Assembly (NCBI RefSeq): GCF_003182155.1
Contig: NZ_QGTG01000002.1
Coordinates: 1,131,646 to 1,195,645, forward strand
Reading direction: 5' to 3'
Source: Chitinophaga sp. S165
GTDB taxonomy: Bacteria; Bacteroidota; Bacteroidia; Chitinophagales; Chitinophagaceae
DNA: 64,000 nucleotides
The notes under the pieces are model-generated. The model saw only the letters and a list, made by a program, of their open reading frames with translations. It was not told the DNA's origin and searched no databases. Shown one piece after another: positions 17,757 to 27,227 of the stretch (position 1 is its first letter; each line of letters starts with the position of its first letter). The translations under genes and the position numbers were made by a program.

Positions 17757-18674
17757 CTAGTTGAAGTAGTCTGCAATGATCTTATCAACTGATTTGATTG
17801 TTAGTAATTCATCATTGATGGTAAGGGAATTTGGGTGAGTATCTGTACAAACAACTTTCTTTATTATCCCGCTCTTTTTAATCTTTTCGAAGCCTTTACC
17901 AGCGAAAATACCATGAGTAGTAATGACACCTATCTCACATGCACCTGCCTGCAAATAAGCTTCTGCTGCATGCAACAAAGAGCCTCCGGTGCGGATCATA
18001 TCATCGTAAATAATAACCAGTTTGTCCTGCACGTCAGCGCTGATGGCAGTGATGTGTGTTTCCTCTCCGGAAATACGTTTTTTGAAAACAAACGCTGCTG
18101 ATACATGCAGATCATTAGCCAGCGATTCTACCCATTTTGCACGGCCAGCATCTGTACTGGCCAGCACAAACGGCCGTCCGGCTGCGATTTCGAGTGCAGC
18201 TTCTTTTACTAATTCTTTGCCATATAGATGTACCGGACGGATGCTACTCTCAAAGTAGTAGGTAATTCCATCCACATGTAGATCTATCATCAGTATTTTA
18301 TTTCCCGCACTGGTGGGTGGCAAGGTTGAAAATAACAGCGCTCTCGTCTTTGCTTTTACAATTTCTCCTTTTTTCACGGCGCGCTCCATTGTAGAATAAC
18401 CGAAAAAAGGGATCACAATATTGATAGAACATGCCCCCTCCTGTATACAGCCATGAGCAATATCAAAAAGTTCTAATGTCTCCTTGTCGTCAATAGTCCC
18501 TCCCACCAGGATCACCTCCTTATTTGCCACCTTACTTGTTATCCGGTGATAATGCTCGCCATCCGGAAAATCCTGGATATCTAGTTGTCCTTCTTCCCAA
18601 TCCGGAACGAGTGTTAATAACCTGTCTTTCAGATACTGATAACGTTGCGTTGCAAATAAGATCCTGTGAGGCAT
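17757..18674 (-). CDS. Ribose-phosphate pyrophosphokinase-like protein (divergent PRPP synthetase)
   Basis: A 305-residue protein with the overall PRPP synthetase layout: an N-terminal domain with DFPDGEHYHRI, a central GYSTMERAVKKGEIVKAK (the ATP/regulatory flexible loop region), LMIDLHVDGITYYFE, and the C-terminal PRPP-binding loop VIIYDDMIRTGGS. It makes PRPP from ribose 5-phosphate and ATP in known relatives. It differs from canonical Prs in the N-terminal motif, which usually begins with a recognisable sugar-kinase strand, and in carrying EHY after the conserved DG, so it may be a paralogue with another substrate. The ATG at 18674 (MPHRILFATQ) was chosen; the upstream extension is hydrophobic and lacks homology. 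Confidence 0.85.
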   Translation of the reverse strand: MPHRILFATQRYQYLKDRLLTLVPDWEEGQLDIQDFPDGEHYHRITSKVANKEVILVGGTIDDKETLELFDIAHGCIQEGACSINIVIPFFGYSTMERAVKKGEIVKAKTRALLFSTLPPTSAGNKILMIDLHVDGITYYFESSIRPVHLYGKELVKEAALEIAAGRPFVLASTDAGRAKWVESLANDLHVSAAFVFKKRISGEETHITAISADVQDKLVIIYDDMIRTGGSLLHAAEAYLQAGACEIGVITTHGIFAGKGFEKIKKSGIIKKVVCTDTHPNSLTINDELLTIKSVDKIIADYFN

Positions 18675-18779
18675 ACTCTTTGAAATGAGGAATAAAGATA
18701 ATAATATAGTTTTTATATACAGATCCCAGGGGCATGACAAGGGAAATTTATTTGCCGTTCAGCCTGAACACCTCAGTTA

Positions 18780-18798
18780 TTAGGAATAAAAGTCCTAA
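18780..18798. repeat. Inverted repeat between the divergent PRPP synthetase and CarboxypepD_reg genes
   Basis: TTAGGA (18780-18785) and TCCTAA (18793-18798) flank 7 bp in the 220-bp region between two divergent genes, where an operator would be expected. The arms are short, so chance is possible. Confidence 0.4.
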
Positions 18799-18895
18799 GT
18801 TTAATGCTTGTTTCCTATAAACTATGGACTGTAGTCTGTCGACGGAGAACTATTTTTTAACTTTTCATTTGCGCTGGGAAAACTAAATTTGAGCG

Positions 18896-19654
18896 ATGCC
18901 TAGACGAATCATACAACTTTCCGGTTGCATCGGAGCACTGTTTTTGTACCTGTTATTCTTTCTGCAGCATGCCAGCGCGCAGGTAAGGGTATCTGGTATG
19001 GTAGCAGATGCCGACAACAGAAACGGCCTGCCGGGAGTCACTATTATCAATAAAGCTACCCGGAGTGGTACTATCAGTAACGAGAGTGGCCGTTTTGTAA
19101 TTGATGCAATGCCGGGCGATACACTTGAGTTTTCTATCCTCAGTTATTATAGAAAGAGCCTGCCTGTTCCTACCACCTCCATGTTTATCAATGTTTATCT
19201 TACCCGTCAGGTTATCGGTTTAGGCCAGGTAACAGTGGTAGGAAAGGACTATAAAAAGGATTCACTCGCTATCCGCGATGAATATGGCAGATATTTCAAC
19301 TATCATAAGCCAGGGGCTGTGGATGTGTTAAAAACACTTCCTTCGAACCCTATTACTGCCTTGACTTATCTTGTACCCAGCAAGGCACGTAAGCGGAAGG
19401 AGCATTTCAAGGAACAGCTGGTATACTGGGAAAAGGAAAAATTCATCGACAACCGCTATAATCCGGAACTGGTGGAGAGAATGACAAAGCTAAGCGGAGA
19501 TGAGCTCGATACGTTTATGTTACGTTACAGACCGGGCTATCAATTCCTCCAGGAGGCTACTGATTATGACCTGATGTTATTCATCAAAGAAAACTTCAGG
19601 CATTATCAACAGGAGAAGGCCAGTATGCCGGCGAAGAAAGAAGAACAAGAATAA
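18896..19654 (+). CDS. CarboxypepD_reg-like domain protein, secreted
   Basis: A 252-residue protein with a signal peptide (about 1-28, ending HASAQ) and one CarboxypepD_reg-like beta-sandwich domain (res ~30-110; GMVADADNRNGLPGVTIINKATRSGTISNESG pattern), the module usually found at the N-terminus of SusC and other TonB receptors. Here it is followed not by a plug and barrel but by a ~130-residue charged helical tail (YWEKEKFIDNRYNPELVERM). Such stand-alone proteins are frequent in Bacteroidota and of unknown role. It ends at a strong bidirectional terminator shared with the RND operon. Confidence 0.85.
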   Translation: MPRRIIQLSGCIGALFLYLLFFLQHASAQVRVSGMVADADNRNGLPGVTIINKATRSGTISNESGRFVIDAMPGDTLEFSILSYYRKSLPVPTTSMFINVYLTRQVIGLGQVTVVGKDYKKDSLAIRDEYGRYFNYHKPGAVDVLKTLPSNPITALTYLVPSKARKRKEHFKEQLVYWEKEKFIDNRYNPELVERMTKLSGDELDTFMLRYRPGYQFLQEATDYDLMLFIKENFRHYQQEKASMPAKKEEQE

Positions 19655-19667
19655 ATTACTTAGTGAT

Positions 19668-19706
19668 AAAAAAGAAGGGACCGTTCAAACGGTCCCTTCT
19701 TTTTTT
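19668..19706. terminator. Bidirectional terminator
   Basis: The arms GAAGGGACCGTT (19674-19685) and AACGGTCCCTTC (19688-19699) form a long stem with an A run before and a T run after, so it serves both the plus-strand gene and the convergent efflux operon. Confidence 0.93.
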
Positions 19707-19721
19707 ATGTCATATTCGCCT

Positions 19722-21038
19722 TTACTTTACCAGCGATCCATTCAGTCTCAGCAACTGTGTTTCCGCCAGTTTGATATTGTAGCGTGCGTTGATCAACCTG
19801 TTATAAGCATCTTCCAGGCTTTGTTGTGCTTCTTTCATTTCTATTACGGTGCTTACCCCCTGTCTGAAACGCTCCATTGCAACCATTACATTCTCTCTCG
19901 CCAGCCCCAGGTTTTCATCTTCCAGTGTCACAGCTGTTTTATAATATTCATAATCTTTAAAAGCGGTGGTCAGGGACAGGTCGACGATTGTGCGGGTATT
20001 TTCCAGCGCAAGCTGTTGATAACCTACATTCAGCTTAGCTGCATTTACCTGCCTTTTTACATTCAGGCCATTGAAAATAGGAATGGTAGCAGAAAAGCCA
20101 TAACTAATAACACCATTCTGATTATAAACCGGACTGAAGGAGTTTGTAGCGGCGTTGGAATTGACTCTCGAATAGTTATATGCAGAGTTGAAATTTATCA
20201 CAGGGAAATAGTCTCCTTTGCTCTCTTTCAACTGTAACTGCGATACTTTAAGATTCTGTTGTGCAACCATCATACCGGTGTTCTTTTGCAGCGCTTCCTG
20301 CCTTAATCCACCGTAGGAAAGATCCATATTAAGTGGAATAGTATCCTGAACATCATATTGCGTATTGCCCGCTTCAACGGCCATCAATTGATTTAACGTC
20401 GCTTTACTTTGTTCTATCAGTGTTTGCTGACGGAGGTAGGATGCTTTTAACGCATTATAGTCCACCTTCGATTGCAGCCAGTCTGTTTTAGGACCCAGGC
20501 CTGTCTGGAATTTAGCATCAGATAGTTTTACTCTTTCTTCTGATATGGACAATTGTTCCGAGAGATTACGCAGTTGTTGTTTTTGTTGCACTACATTGTA
20601 GTAACCAGCAATGATGTTGGCGACGGTATTGATCACCTGATCTTTTACCGCCAGCTCTCCGAGGTCACGCAATGATTCCAGTTTTTGCCTGGTAGCAAAC
20701 ATTTTCAAACCATCAAACAATGTCCACGCAAGGCTGACATTGGCGCTTAATGAGCTTTGGCGGATGCCGCTGGTATCACGCTTTGTGCCATTGGCAAATT
20801 CCTGTTTGGTTTGTGTGCTGTTCCATACTTTGTTAGCTGTACCATTTACACGCGGTGCAAAGGCCAGGTTAGCGTAGGCATAATCGTTAGCGGTAATGGC
20901 CGCATCATTTTTTGCCAGACGGATATCGTAGTTATTCTTTAATGCCAGATCTATTGCCTGTTCAGGCGTGAGCACCTGCTGTGCATGTACAGCGGTGCCC
21001 AATAGTAATAAAGAAAAAAATAAAAGTGTACGTTTCAT
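19722..21038 (-). CDS. TolC-family outer-membrane efflux protein
   Basis: A 438-residue protein with signal peptide (about 1-19, ending AVHAQ) and two OEP repeats with the usual alternation of long helical segments and beta strands (ARFQ/AKFQTGLGPKTDWLQSKVDYNALK is a family-typical turn, residues ~175-200). It forms the trimeric outer-membrane channel of the tripartite pump encoded just upstream; its start is 14 nt from the end of the RND gene. Substrates cannot be inferred. Confidence 0.95.
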   Translation of the reverse strand: MKRTLLFFSLLLLGTAVHAQQVLTPEQAIDLALKNNYDIRLAKNDAAITANDYAYANLAFAPRVNGTANKVWNSTQTKQEFANGTKRDTSGIRQSSLSANVSLAWTLFDGLKMFATRQKLESLRDLGELAVKDQVINTVANIIAGYYNVVQQKQQLRNLSEQLSISEERVKLSDAKFQTGLGPKTDWLQSKVDYNALKASYLRQQTLIEQSKATLNQLMAVEAGNTQYDVQDTIPLNMDLSYGGLRQEALQKNTGMMVAQQNLKVSQLQLKESKGDYFPVINFNSAYNYSRVNSNAATNSFSPVYNQNGVISYGFSATIPIFNGLNVKRQVNAAKLNVGYQQLALENTRTIVDLSLTTAFKDYEYYKTAVTLEDENLGLARENVMVAMERFRQGVSTVIEMKEAQQSLEDAYNRLINARYNIKLAETQLLRLNGSLVK

Positions 21039-21052
21039 GTAGTTGCTGATGT

Positions 21053-24000
21053 TTATGCATGCACAGAGGTAGTTTCCTCCTCTTCTTCTTCTTCAATTCT
21101 TTCAGATGCGGGTTTTCTCCTGGATAAGAAAGTATACATGGCCGGTATTACAAATAATGTCAGGATCAGTGAGAAGACGATACCTCCCACGATCACAATA
21201 CCCAAAGGAATACGGCTGGTGGCAGCAGCTCCCAGTGACATTGCAATAGGCAATGCGCCGAGTGCCATGGCAAGACTAGTCATCAGGATCGGGCGCAGAC
21301 GCATGGTTGAAGCTTCGACAACTGCTTTGGCTTTTGTGAATCCTTCATCACGTTTGTGGTTCGCAAATTCCACGATCAGGATACCATTCTTGGTAACAAG
21401 GCCTATCAGCATGATCACACCTATCTGGGAGAATATATTCCATGTCTGACCAAATATCCATAATGAAAGCAATGCACCTGCGAATGCCAGCGGTACTGTC
21501 AACATAATGATAAGTGGGTCCACCCAACTTTCAAACTGTGCAGCAAGTACAAGATATATCAGCACCAGTGCCAGGATAAGTGCGAACATGGTATTGGAAC
21601 CACTTTCTGCATAGTCGCGGGAAGACCCTGCCAATGCTGATACATAGTTATCATTTAATACGCCTTTTTGTTTCAGCTTGTCATAGATACCATACATGGC
21701 ATTGATACCATCTCCGATGGTTTTACCAGGCGCAAGGCTCGCAGAAATAGTAGCGGATTTATAACGGTTGAAGTGATAAATAATAGGAGGACTCGTTTCT
21801 TCCTCTATCGTTACAACGTTATCCAGCTGAATGGCTTCACCACGGCTGTTACGCACATAGATATTCTGCAGGTCAGTTGGTTTATCCCGACTGCCGCGGA
21901 ATACCTGTCCCATTACCTGGTACTGTTTACCGTTACGTATGAAATATCCATAACGGAGGTTGCTCAACGCAAGCTGCAAGGTTTGTGAAATATCGTCAAT
22001 AGATACGCCTAGCTCACTCGCTTTAGCACGATTGATCTGAATACGTAACTCTGGTTTATTGAATTTCAGATCGACGTCAACGGCTGCGAAAGTCGGATTG
22101 TTTCCGGCTTCTTCCAGGAATTGCGGCAATACTGAAGAAAGGCTGTCAAAGTTAATATGCTGTAATACGAAAGAAACCGGTAAACCACCACGACGTCCTA
22201 CCTGTATGGTTTGTTGTTCGATGGCAAACACTTTACCTTCAGGGAACCTGAACATGTTCCGGTTCATCATGTTCACGATCTCTTTTTGGGAGCGTTGACG
22301 TTCATTAGGTTCTGTGAGCACAACGTTGAAAAAGCCCGAATTTACGGCGCCACCGCCACTAAAACCGGGAGCTGTAACGCTCATAAGGATCTTTTGTTCA
22401 GGAATGGAATCGAGCATAAATAGTGCAAGACCATTCATGTAATTTTCCATATAATCAAATGAAGTACCCTCAGGAGCTGATATAGACAGGCGGAATTGGC
22501 TGCGGTCTTCTATTGGCGCCAGTTCTGACTGAAGATTTTTAAACACAATGTATATGAGCGCGACGCAACCAAGCACGATCAGCGTTGCGATCCACCGTAT
22601 GTGCATAAATGCTTCGAGCGCACGCTGATAGCCAGATTCCATGCCTGTAAAGAAAGGCTCTGTTTTTTCGTAGAACCAGGAATGTTTATGTGTTTTACGC
22701 CCTAGTTTTACGTTTAGTACCGGAGTAAGCGTTAAAGAAACAAAGGCCGAGATCAATACAGCACCTGCTACTACGATCCCGAATTCCCGGAATAACCGTC
22801 CTACGAATCCCTGCAGAAAAACGATAGGAAGAAACACGAAAGCCAACGTAATAGATGTCGCAATAACGGCAAAGAAGATTTCTTCCGACCCTTCTTTTGC
22901 TGCTTTCATACGTGGCATTCCGGCTTCTATCTTTTTATAGATGTTCTCCGTGACCACAATACCATCATCTACTACGAGCCCCGTAGCCAATACAATGGCT
23001 AACAATGTCAGGATATTGATGGTGAAGCCACAGACGTACATAATGAAAAATGCAGCAATGAGCGACACCGGAATATCGACCAGTGGACGGAAGGCCATCA
23101 GCCAGTCACGGAAGAAGAGATATATAATAATAATAACCAGCACTAATGCAACAATTAATGTTTCCTCCACCTCTTCAATAGACTTGCGAATGAACTTAGT
23201 ATTGTCGATAGCAATATTGGTGATTAAATCGTCAGGAAGGTCCTTTTTTAGCTGTTCATAACGTTTGTAGAACTCATCAGTTATGGCTACATAGTTAGAA
23301 CCCGGTTGAGGTGTTAAGGCAAGTGCGATCATTGGCACACCAGCCTCTTTAAGAATAGTTTCCTCGTTTTCCGGACCAAGTACCGCCTGTCCCACATCGC
23401 GGAAGTGGATTACATTACCATTTTCATTTTTGATGATCAGGTTATTGAAATCTTCTTCGGTATTCAAGCGGCCGAAAGTACGCACTGTCAGCTCTGTAGC
23501 ATTACCAGCGATCTTTCCCGAGGGAAGTTCTACGTTCTGTTTAGCGAGAGCAGTCTGTACATCTGTAGGTGTGAGACTGTAGGCTGACAGACGGGCCGGG
23601 TCCATCCAGAGGCGCATTGCAAACTTCTTCTCTCCCCAGATACGGATTGAGCTGACGCCAGGAATAGTTTGCAGTTTTTCCAGTAATACGTTATTGGCGT
23701 ATTCGGTGATTTCCAGCTGATTACGGACATTGCTCTGTACTGTCATGGACAATATGGCGTCAGAATTGGCATCCTCTTTTGATACGACGGGTGGCGCATC
23801 AATATCAGGCGGTAGATTACGGAGTGCCTGTGAAACTTTGTCGCGTACATCATTGGCAGCGGCTTCAAGGTCTATATTAAGTTCAAACTCAACGGTAATA
23901 CTACTTGTGCCCTGACTGCTGGAAGAGGAGATATTTTTAATACCTGCAATACCGTTGATGGACTTCTCCAATGGCTCGGTGATCTGCGTTTCAATAATAT

Positions 24001-24169
24001 CTGAATTCGCGCCGGCATAAGAAGTCCGAACGTTCACGATAGGGGGATCAATGGCGGGAAAATCCCTTACCCCCAGGAAGTTAAATCCCACCACGCCGAA
24101 TATCACGATAATGATATTCATCACGATGGCAAATACGGGACGTTTAAGTGATAGTGAAGGGAGACTCAT
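21053..24169 (-). CDS. RND-family efflux transporter permease (AcrB/HAE1 type)
   Basis: A 1038-residue inner-membrane transporter with the standard twelve membrane segments and two large periplasmic loops. The N-terminus (SLKRPVFAIVMNIIIVIFGVVGF) is typical, and the proton-relay pair DD of TM4 is in LATGLVVDDGIVVTENI. The second half repeats the pattern (LALVLIYLVLAAQFESW). The C-terminus is a run of glutamates and short. The start at 24169 (MSLPSLSLKRP) is preferred over an upstream ATG at 24211, which adds a Cys/His-containing extension. It is the middle gene of the adaptor-pump-TolC operon. Confidence 0.96.
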   Translation of the reverse strand: MSLPSLSLKRPVFAIVMNIIIVIFGVVGFNFLGVRDFPAIDPPIVNVRTSYAGANSDIIETQITEPLEKSINGIAGIKNISSSSSQGTSSITVEFELNIDLEAAANDVRDKVSQALRNLPPDIDAPPVVSKEDANSDAILSMTVQSNVRNQLEITEYANNVLLEKLQTIPGVSSIRIWGEKKFAMRLWMDPARLSAYSLTPTDVQTALAKQNVELPSGKIAGNATELTVRTFGRLNTEEDFNNLIIKNENGNVIHFRDVGQAVLGPENEETILKEAGVPMIALALTPQPGSNYVAITDEFYKRYEQLKKDLPDDLITNIAIDNTKFIRKSIEEVEETLIVALVLVIIIIYLFFRDWLMAFRPLVDIPVSLIAAFFIMYVCGFTINILTLLAIVLATGLVVDDGIVVTENIYKKIEAGMPRMKAAKEGSEEIFFAVIATSITLAFVFLPIVFLQGFVGRLFREFGIVVAGAVLISAFVSLTLTPVLNVKLGRKTHKHSWFYEKTEPFFTGMESGYQRALEAFMHIRWIATLIVLGCVALIYIVFKNLQSELAPIEDRSQFRLSISAPEGTSFDYMENYMNGLALFMLDSIPEQKILMSVTAPGFSGGGAVNSGFFNVVLTEPNERQRSQKEIVNMMNRNMFRFPEGKVFAIEQQTIQVGRRGGLPVSFVLQHINFDSLSSVLPQFLEEAGNNPTFAAVDVDLKFNKPELRIQINRAKASELGVSIDDISQTLQLALSNLRYGYFIRNGKQYQVMGQVFRGSRDKPTDLQNIYVRNSRGEAIQLDNVVTIEEETSPPIIYHFNRYKSATISASLAPGKTIGDGINAMYGIYDKLKQKGVLNDNYVSALAGSSRDYAESGSNTMFALILALVLIYLVLAAQFESWVDPLIIMLTVPLAFAGALLSLWIFGQTWNIFSQIGVIMLIGLVTKNGILIVEFANHKRDEGFTKAKAVVEASTMRLRPILMTSLAMALGALPIAMSLGAAATSRIPLGIVIVGGIVFSLILTLFVIPAMYTFLSRRKPASERIEEEEEEETTSVHA

Positions 24170-24236
24170 TGAAGTATATTTAAAGGTCTGCGGATTGTGG
24201 CAGGCAGACATTTGTTATTATTAATAGTAGACCTGT

Positions 24237-25328
24237 CTATTTAATAGCGTTGTACTTAAGGACAACTCCTGGCTTGAGCTGCATGATGCCACTTGTAATA
24301 ACGGTATCACCGGGCTTGAGTCCGCTGGTGATCTGTACATTGTCCGCATTGCGGATGCCTGTTTCCACTACTACAAATTTCGCTTTTCCACTGTCAGCGA
24401 TAGCTACTTTTTTATCCCGGGTTCCTGGAATGATAGCCTGTGTAGGTACCATAATTGCGTCCGGCATATTTTTCAATGCTATCTGAACGTTGGCAAATGC
24501 GCCAGGAAGTAATTTGCCGGCATTGGGTACGATAGCCCTGATTTTAATAGTACGGGTAGAGAGGTCGATCTTAGGATCAATAGCATAGATACTGCCTTTG
24601 TATGTTTGCTGATCGCCAGCCACTTTGAAATCAACCCGGTCTCCCTGTGTGATCGAAGTGCGGTATTTTTCCGGAACGGAGAAGTCTACCTTCAACGGAT
24701 CCAGCTGTTGTAAGGTGGTAATAATAGTAGTAGGTGTTACAATAGCACCGAGGCTGATATTTCTGAGACCAAGCCTGCCGGAGAATGGCGCCCGCAGTTC
24801 TGTTTTCTGCAGCTGAGTGCGTGTATATTCAATATCGGCTCCATAGGCGCTAACCTGGTTACGGGTAACATCTACATCCTGGCGGCTGATACCATTGATC
24901 TTTAATAGGTTCTCCTGTCTTTCCAGAGTGGTTTTAGCCAACTGACGTTGTAGTTCCAGTTTCTGTAACTGTGCTTTCAGGTCTTCGTCGTAAATTTTGA
25001 CCAGCAGGGTTCCTTTGGTCACCTGTGTACCTTCTTTAAAGAACAGACCTGTAACGCGGCCAGTGATCTCTGCCTGTACCTGTACTTCTTCATTACTTTG
25101 CAGTGTACCGCTCGCTTCAATGGTTTCATTCAAGGAGCTGGTTTTAGCCACATAGGCGTCCACCAGGAGATTTTTGGCTCCACCGCCTTTACCGCCTGCC
25201 GCCGCTTTTTCGGGCGCTTTCTCTGCTTTTTTACCTGGAGTGGTTGCTTTCGTAATAATAAAACCGATAACGACCGCCGCCACTATCAGGAATAAAACCG
25301 TCTTCAGGATCTTCTTATTGCCAGCCAT
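24237..25328 (-). CDS. RND efflux periplasmic adaptor subunit (membrane fusion protein)
   Basis: A 363-residue protein anchored by one N-terminal membrane segment (about 9-26; TVLFLIVAAVVIGFII). A Gly/Lys/Ala-rich linker leads into the biotinyl-lipoyl-like half motif (LQSNEEVQVQAEITGRVTGLFFKEGTQVTKG), the helical hairpin (KLELQRQLAKTTLERQENLL), the barrel domain and the C-terminal membrane-proximal domain (MVPTQAIIPG). It is the first gene of the efflux operon; a TAAATTTG box (minus strand, 25375-25368) is 40 nt upstream. No regulator gene is adjacent. Confidence 0.95.
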   Translation of the reverse strand: MAGNKKILKTVLFLIVAAVVIGFIITKATTPGKKAEKAPEKAAAGGKGGGAKNLLVDAYVAKTSSLNETIEASGTLQSNEEVQVQAEITGRVTGLFFKEGTQVTKGTLLVKIYDEDLKAQLQKLELQRQLAKTTLERQENLLKINGISRQDVDVTRNQVSAYGADIEYTRTQLQKTELRAPFSGRLGLRNISLGAIVTPTTIITTLQQLDPLKVDFSVPEKYRTSITQGDRVDFKVAGDQQTYKGSIYAIDPKIDLSTRTIKIRAIVPNAGKLLPGAFANVQIALKNMPDAIMVPTQAIIPGTRDKKVAIADSGKAKFVVVETGIRNADNVQITSGLKPGDTVITSGIMQLKPGVVLKYNAIK

Positions 25329-25367
25329 GTGCTTGTATTAATTTAATATGGAAGGGATAAATCCGGG

Positions 25368-25375
25368 CAAATTTA
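25368..25375 (-). promoter_or_regulatory. Candidate -7 box of the RND efflux operon
   Basis: On the minus strand the site reads TAAATTTG, an exact TAnnTTTG match, 40 nt before the adaptor start codon. The -33 element is not obvious. Confidence 0.45.
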
Positions 25376-25537
25376 ATAAATGGGATTGCTGCTGCGGCGG
25401 TTATAGTGTTAATTAAAGTTAATTACGTCGTTCCGGTATATAGGTGGCTGATTAGGCTGTTGAATGGCAACCACCACTTATTGTGACAATAACCGCATAT
25501 ATATGGGGGCTGAAAACCCTTTTAGGAGGCTTTTTGG

Positions 25538-25557
25538 CGGCAAATATGCATTTGCCG
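25538..25557. repeat. Inverted repeat between the efflux operon and acpP
   Basis: CGGCAAAT (25538-25545) and ATTTGCCG (25550-25557) flank 4 bp. It lies about 170 bp upstream of the efflux operon -7 box, so it could be an operator or a small hairpin; no T run follows. Confidence 0.45.
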
Positions 25558-25645
25558 TTATTAATAATAATGTCTGAAACCCTCTATGAGTCATTGTTTT
25601 GACGGCATACAACTAAAGTATATGACGTAAAATTTACGTGCGTTC

Positions 25646-25674
25646 TTGTCAATTCAATAAAAATTATATTTTTG
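25646..25674 (+). promoter_or_regulatory. acpP promoter (TTG-N18-TATTTTTG)
   Basis: TTG at 25646-25648 and TATTTTTG at 25667-25674 are separated by 18 bp, a textbook fit to the Bacteroidota sigma-A promoter. Transcription should begin near 25681, inside an A-rich leader. Confidence 0.8.
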
Positions 25675-25707
25675 CACTCAAGTTTTAAACCAAAAACACT
25701 TAAAATT

Positions 25708-25944
25708 ATGTCAGACATTGCATCAAGAGTTAAAAAGATCATTATTGACAAATTGGGCGTTGACGAAGCTGAGGTAACTCCTGAAGCCAGCTTTACCAAC
25801 GACCTGGGCGCTGACTCTTTGGATACGGTAGAACTGATCATGGAATTCGAAAAAGAATTCAACATCTCCATTCCTGACGAACAAGCTGAAACTATTACTA
25901 CTGTTGGCCAGGCAGTTGCCTACCTGGAAGAACATGTAAAATAA
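25708..25944 (+). CDS. acpP: Acyl carrier protein
   Basis: A 78-residue acidic protein with the 4'-phosphopantetheine attachment serine S37 in [15 protein letters not shown]. Length and sequence are those of the fatty-acid synthesis ACP. The promoter and transcription start lie at 25646-25681, so the ATG at 25708 is the start rather than the in-frame ATG at 25672. The leader AAAAACACTTAAAATTATG is nearly identical to that of yceI at 0.8 kb. It is followed by fabF after 24 nt and rnc, an order widely seen in Bacteroidota. Confidence 0.97.
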   Translation: MSDIASRVKKIIIDKLGVDEAEVTPEASFTNDLGADSLDTVELIMEFEKEFNISIPDEQAETITTVGQAVAYLEEHVK

Positions 25945-25968
25945 TCCTACTTAATCAGATTTGTTTTA

Positions 25969-27222
25969 ATGCAACCAAGACGAGTAGTCGTTACAGGTTT
26001 AGGCGCACTTACACCGCTCGGCAATTCCGTTTCCGATTTCTGGAAGGGATTGACGGACGGTGTATCCGGTGCCGGCCCTATTACACTTTTTGATGCTGCC
26101 AAGTTCAAGACCCGTTTTGCTTGCGAACTGAAGAACTTTGACGCTACCAATTACCTGGACAAAAAGGATGCCCGTAAGATGGACCCTTTTACTCAGACGG
26201 CTGTTATTGCCGCTGACCAGGCCGTACAAGATGCCGGGATTGACCGTAACACTGTTAATGTTGACAGGGTTGGGGTGATCTGGGCTTCCGGCATTGGAGG
26301 TATGATCAACTTCTGTCAGGAAATGAAAGAATTCGGTCAGGGAGATGGAACTCCCCGTTTCAGTCCTTTCCTGATCCCCCGTTTAATTCTTGACATTGCA
26401 GCCGGGCATATTTCTATCCGCCATGGCTTCAGAGGCCCGAACTTCTCAGTGGTCTCTGCCTGCGCTTCCGCAACCAATGCAATTATTGAAGCAATGCTGT
26501 ACATACAGTACGGCAAAGCAGACGTGATGATCACCGGTGGATCAGAAAATGTCATTAACGAAGCCTGTATAGGTGGATTTAATGCCATGAAAGCCCTTTC
26601 CGAAAGAAACGATGACCCGGCAACTGCTTCCCGTCCTTTTGACCTTGACAGAGATGGCTTTGTTATGGGTGAAGGCGCTGGCGGGCTGGTGTTAGAATCC
26701 TATGAACATGCGACGGCAAGAGGTGCCAAAATTTACGCTGAATTGGCCGGAGGCGGTGCAACTGCGGACGCCTATCACCTTACAGCACCACATCCGGAAG
26801 GATTAGGTGCCATGAACGTAATGCGGTTGGCCTTAGCAGATGCGGGTATGCAACCCCATGATATCGATTATATTAATGTGCACGGAACTTCCACACCTCT
26901 TGGTGATATTGCGGAAGTGAAAGCGATACAACAGGTTTTCGGGGAACACGCTTACAATATGAATATCAGTTCCACGAAATCTATGACCGGGCACCTGTTA
27001 GGAGCTGCGGGAGCAATCGAATCCATCGCAGCTATTATGTCCGTAATACATGGTATTGTACCTCCCACCATCAATCATTTTACAAAGGATCCTCAACTGG
27101 ATCCCAAATTAAATTTTACCTTTAACGTCGCACAACGTAGAGAAATCAACGCTGCATTAAGTAACACCTTCGGATTTGGTGGGCATAATGCATCAGTTAT
27201 TTTCAAAAAATTTGTTGCTTAG
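25969..27222 (+). CDS. fabF: Beta-ketoacyl-ACP synthase II
   Basis: A 417-residue condensing enzyme of the thiolase fold. The catalytic triad is visible: C165 in VVSACASATNAI, H305 in NVHGTSTPLGD and H342 in KSMTGHLLGAAGAI, with K337. It elongates acyl-ACP with malonyl-ACP in fatty-acid synthesis. It lies 24 nt after acpP, whose product carries its substrate, and 5 nt before rnc. Confidence 0.97.
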   Translation: MQPRRVVVTGLGALTPLGNSVSDFWKGLTDGVSGAGPITLFDAAKFKTRFACELKNFDATNYLDKKDARKMDPFTQTAVIAADQAVQDAGIDRNTVNVDRVGVIWASGIGGMINFCQEMKEFGQGDGTPRFSPFLIPRLILDIAAGHISIRHGFRGPNFSVVSACASATNAIIEAMLYIQYGKADVMITGGSENVINEACIGGFNAMKALSERNDDPATASRPFDLDRDGFVMGEGAGGLVLESYEHATARGAKIYAELAGGGATADAYHLTAPHPEGLGAMNVMRLALADAGMQPHDIDYINVHGTSTPLGDIAEVKAIQQVFGEHAYNMNISSTKSMTGHLLGAAGAIESIAAIMSVIHGIVPPTINHFTKDPQLDPKLNFTFNVAQRREINAALSNTFGFGGHNASVIFKKFVA

Positions 27223-27227
27223 ATTGT

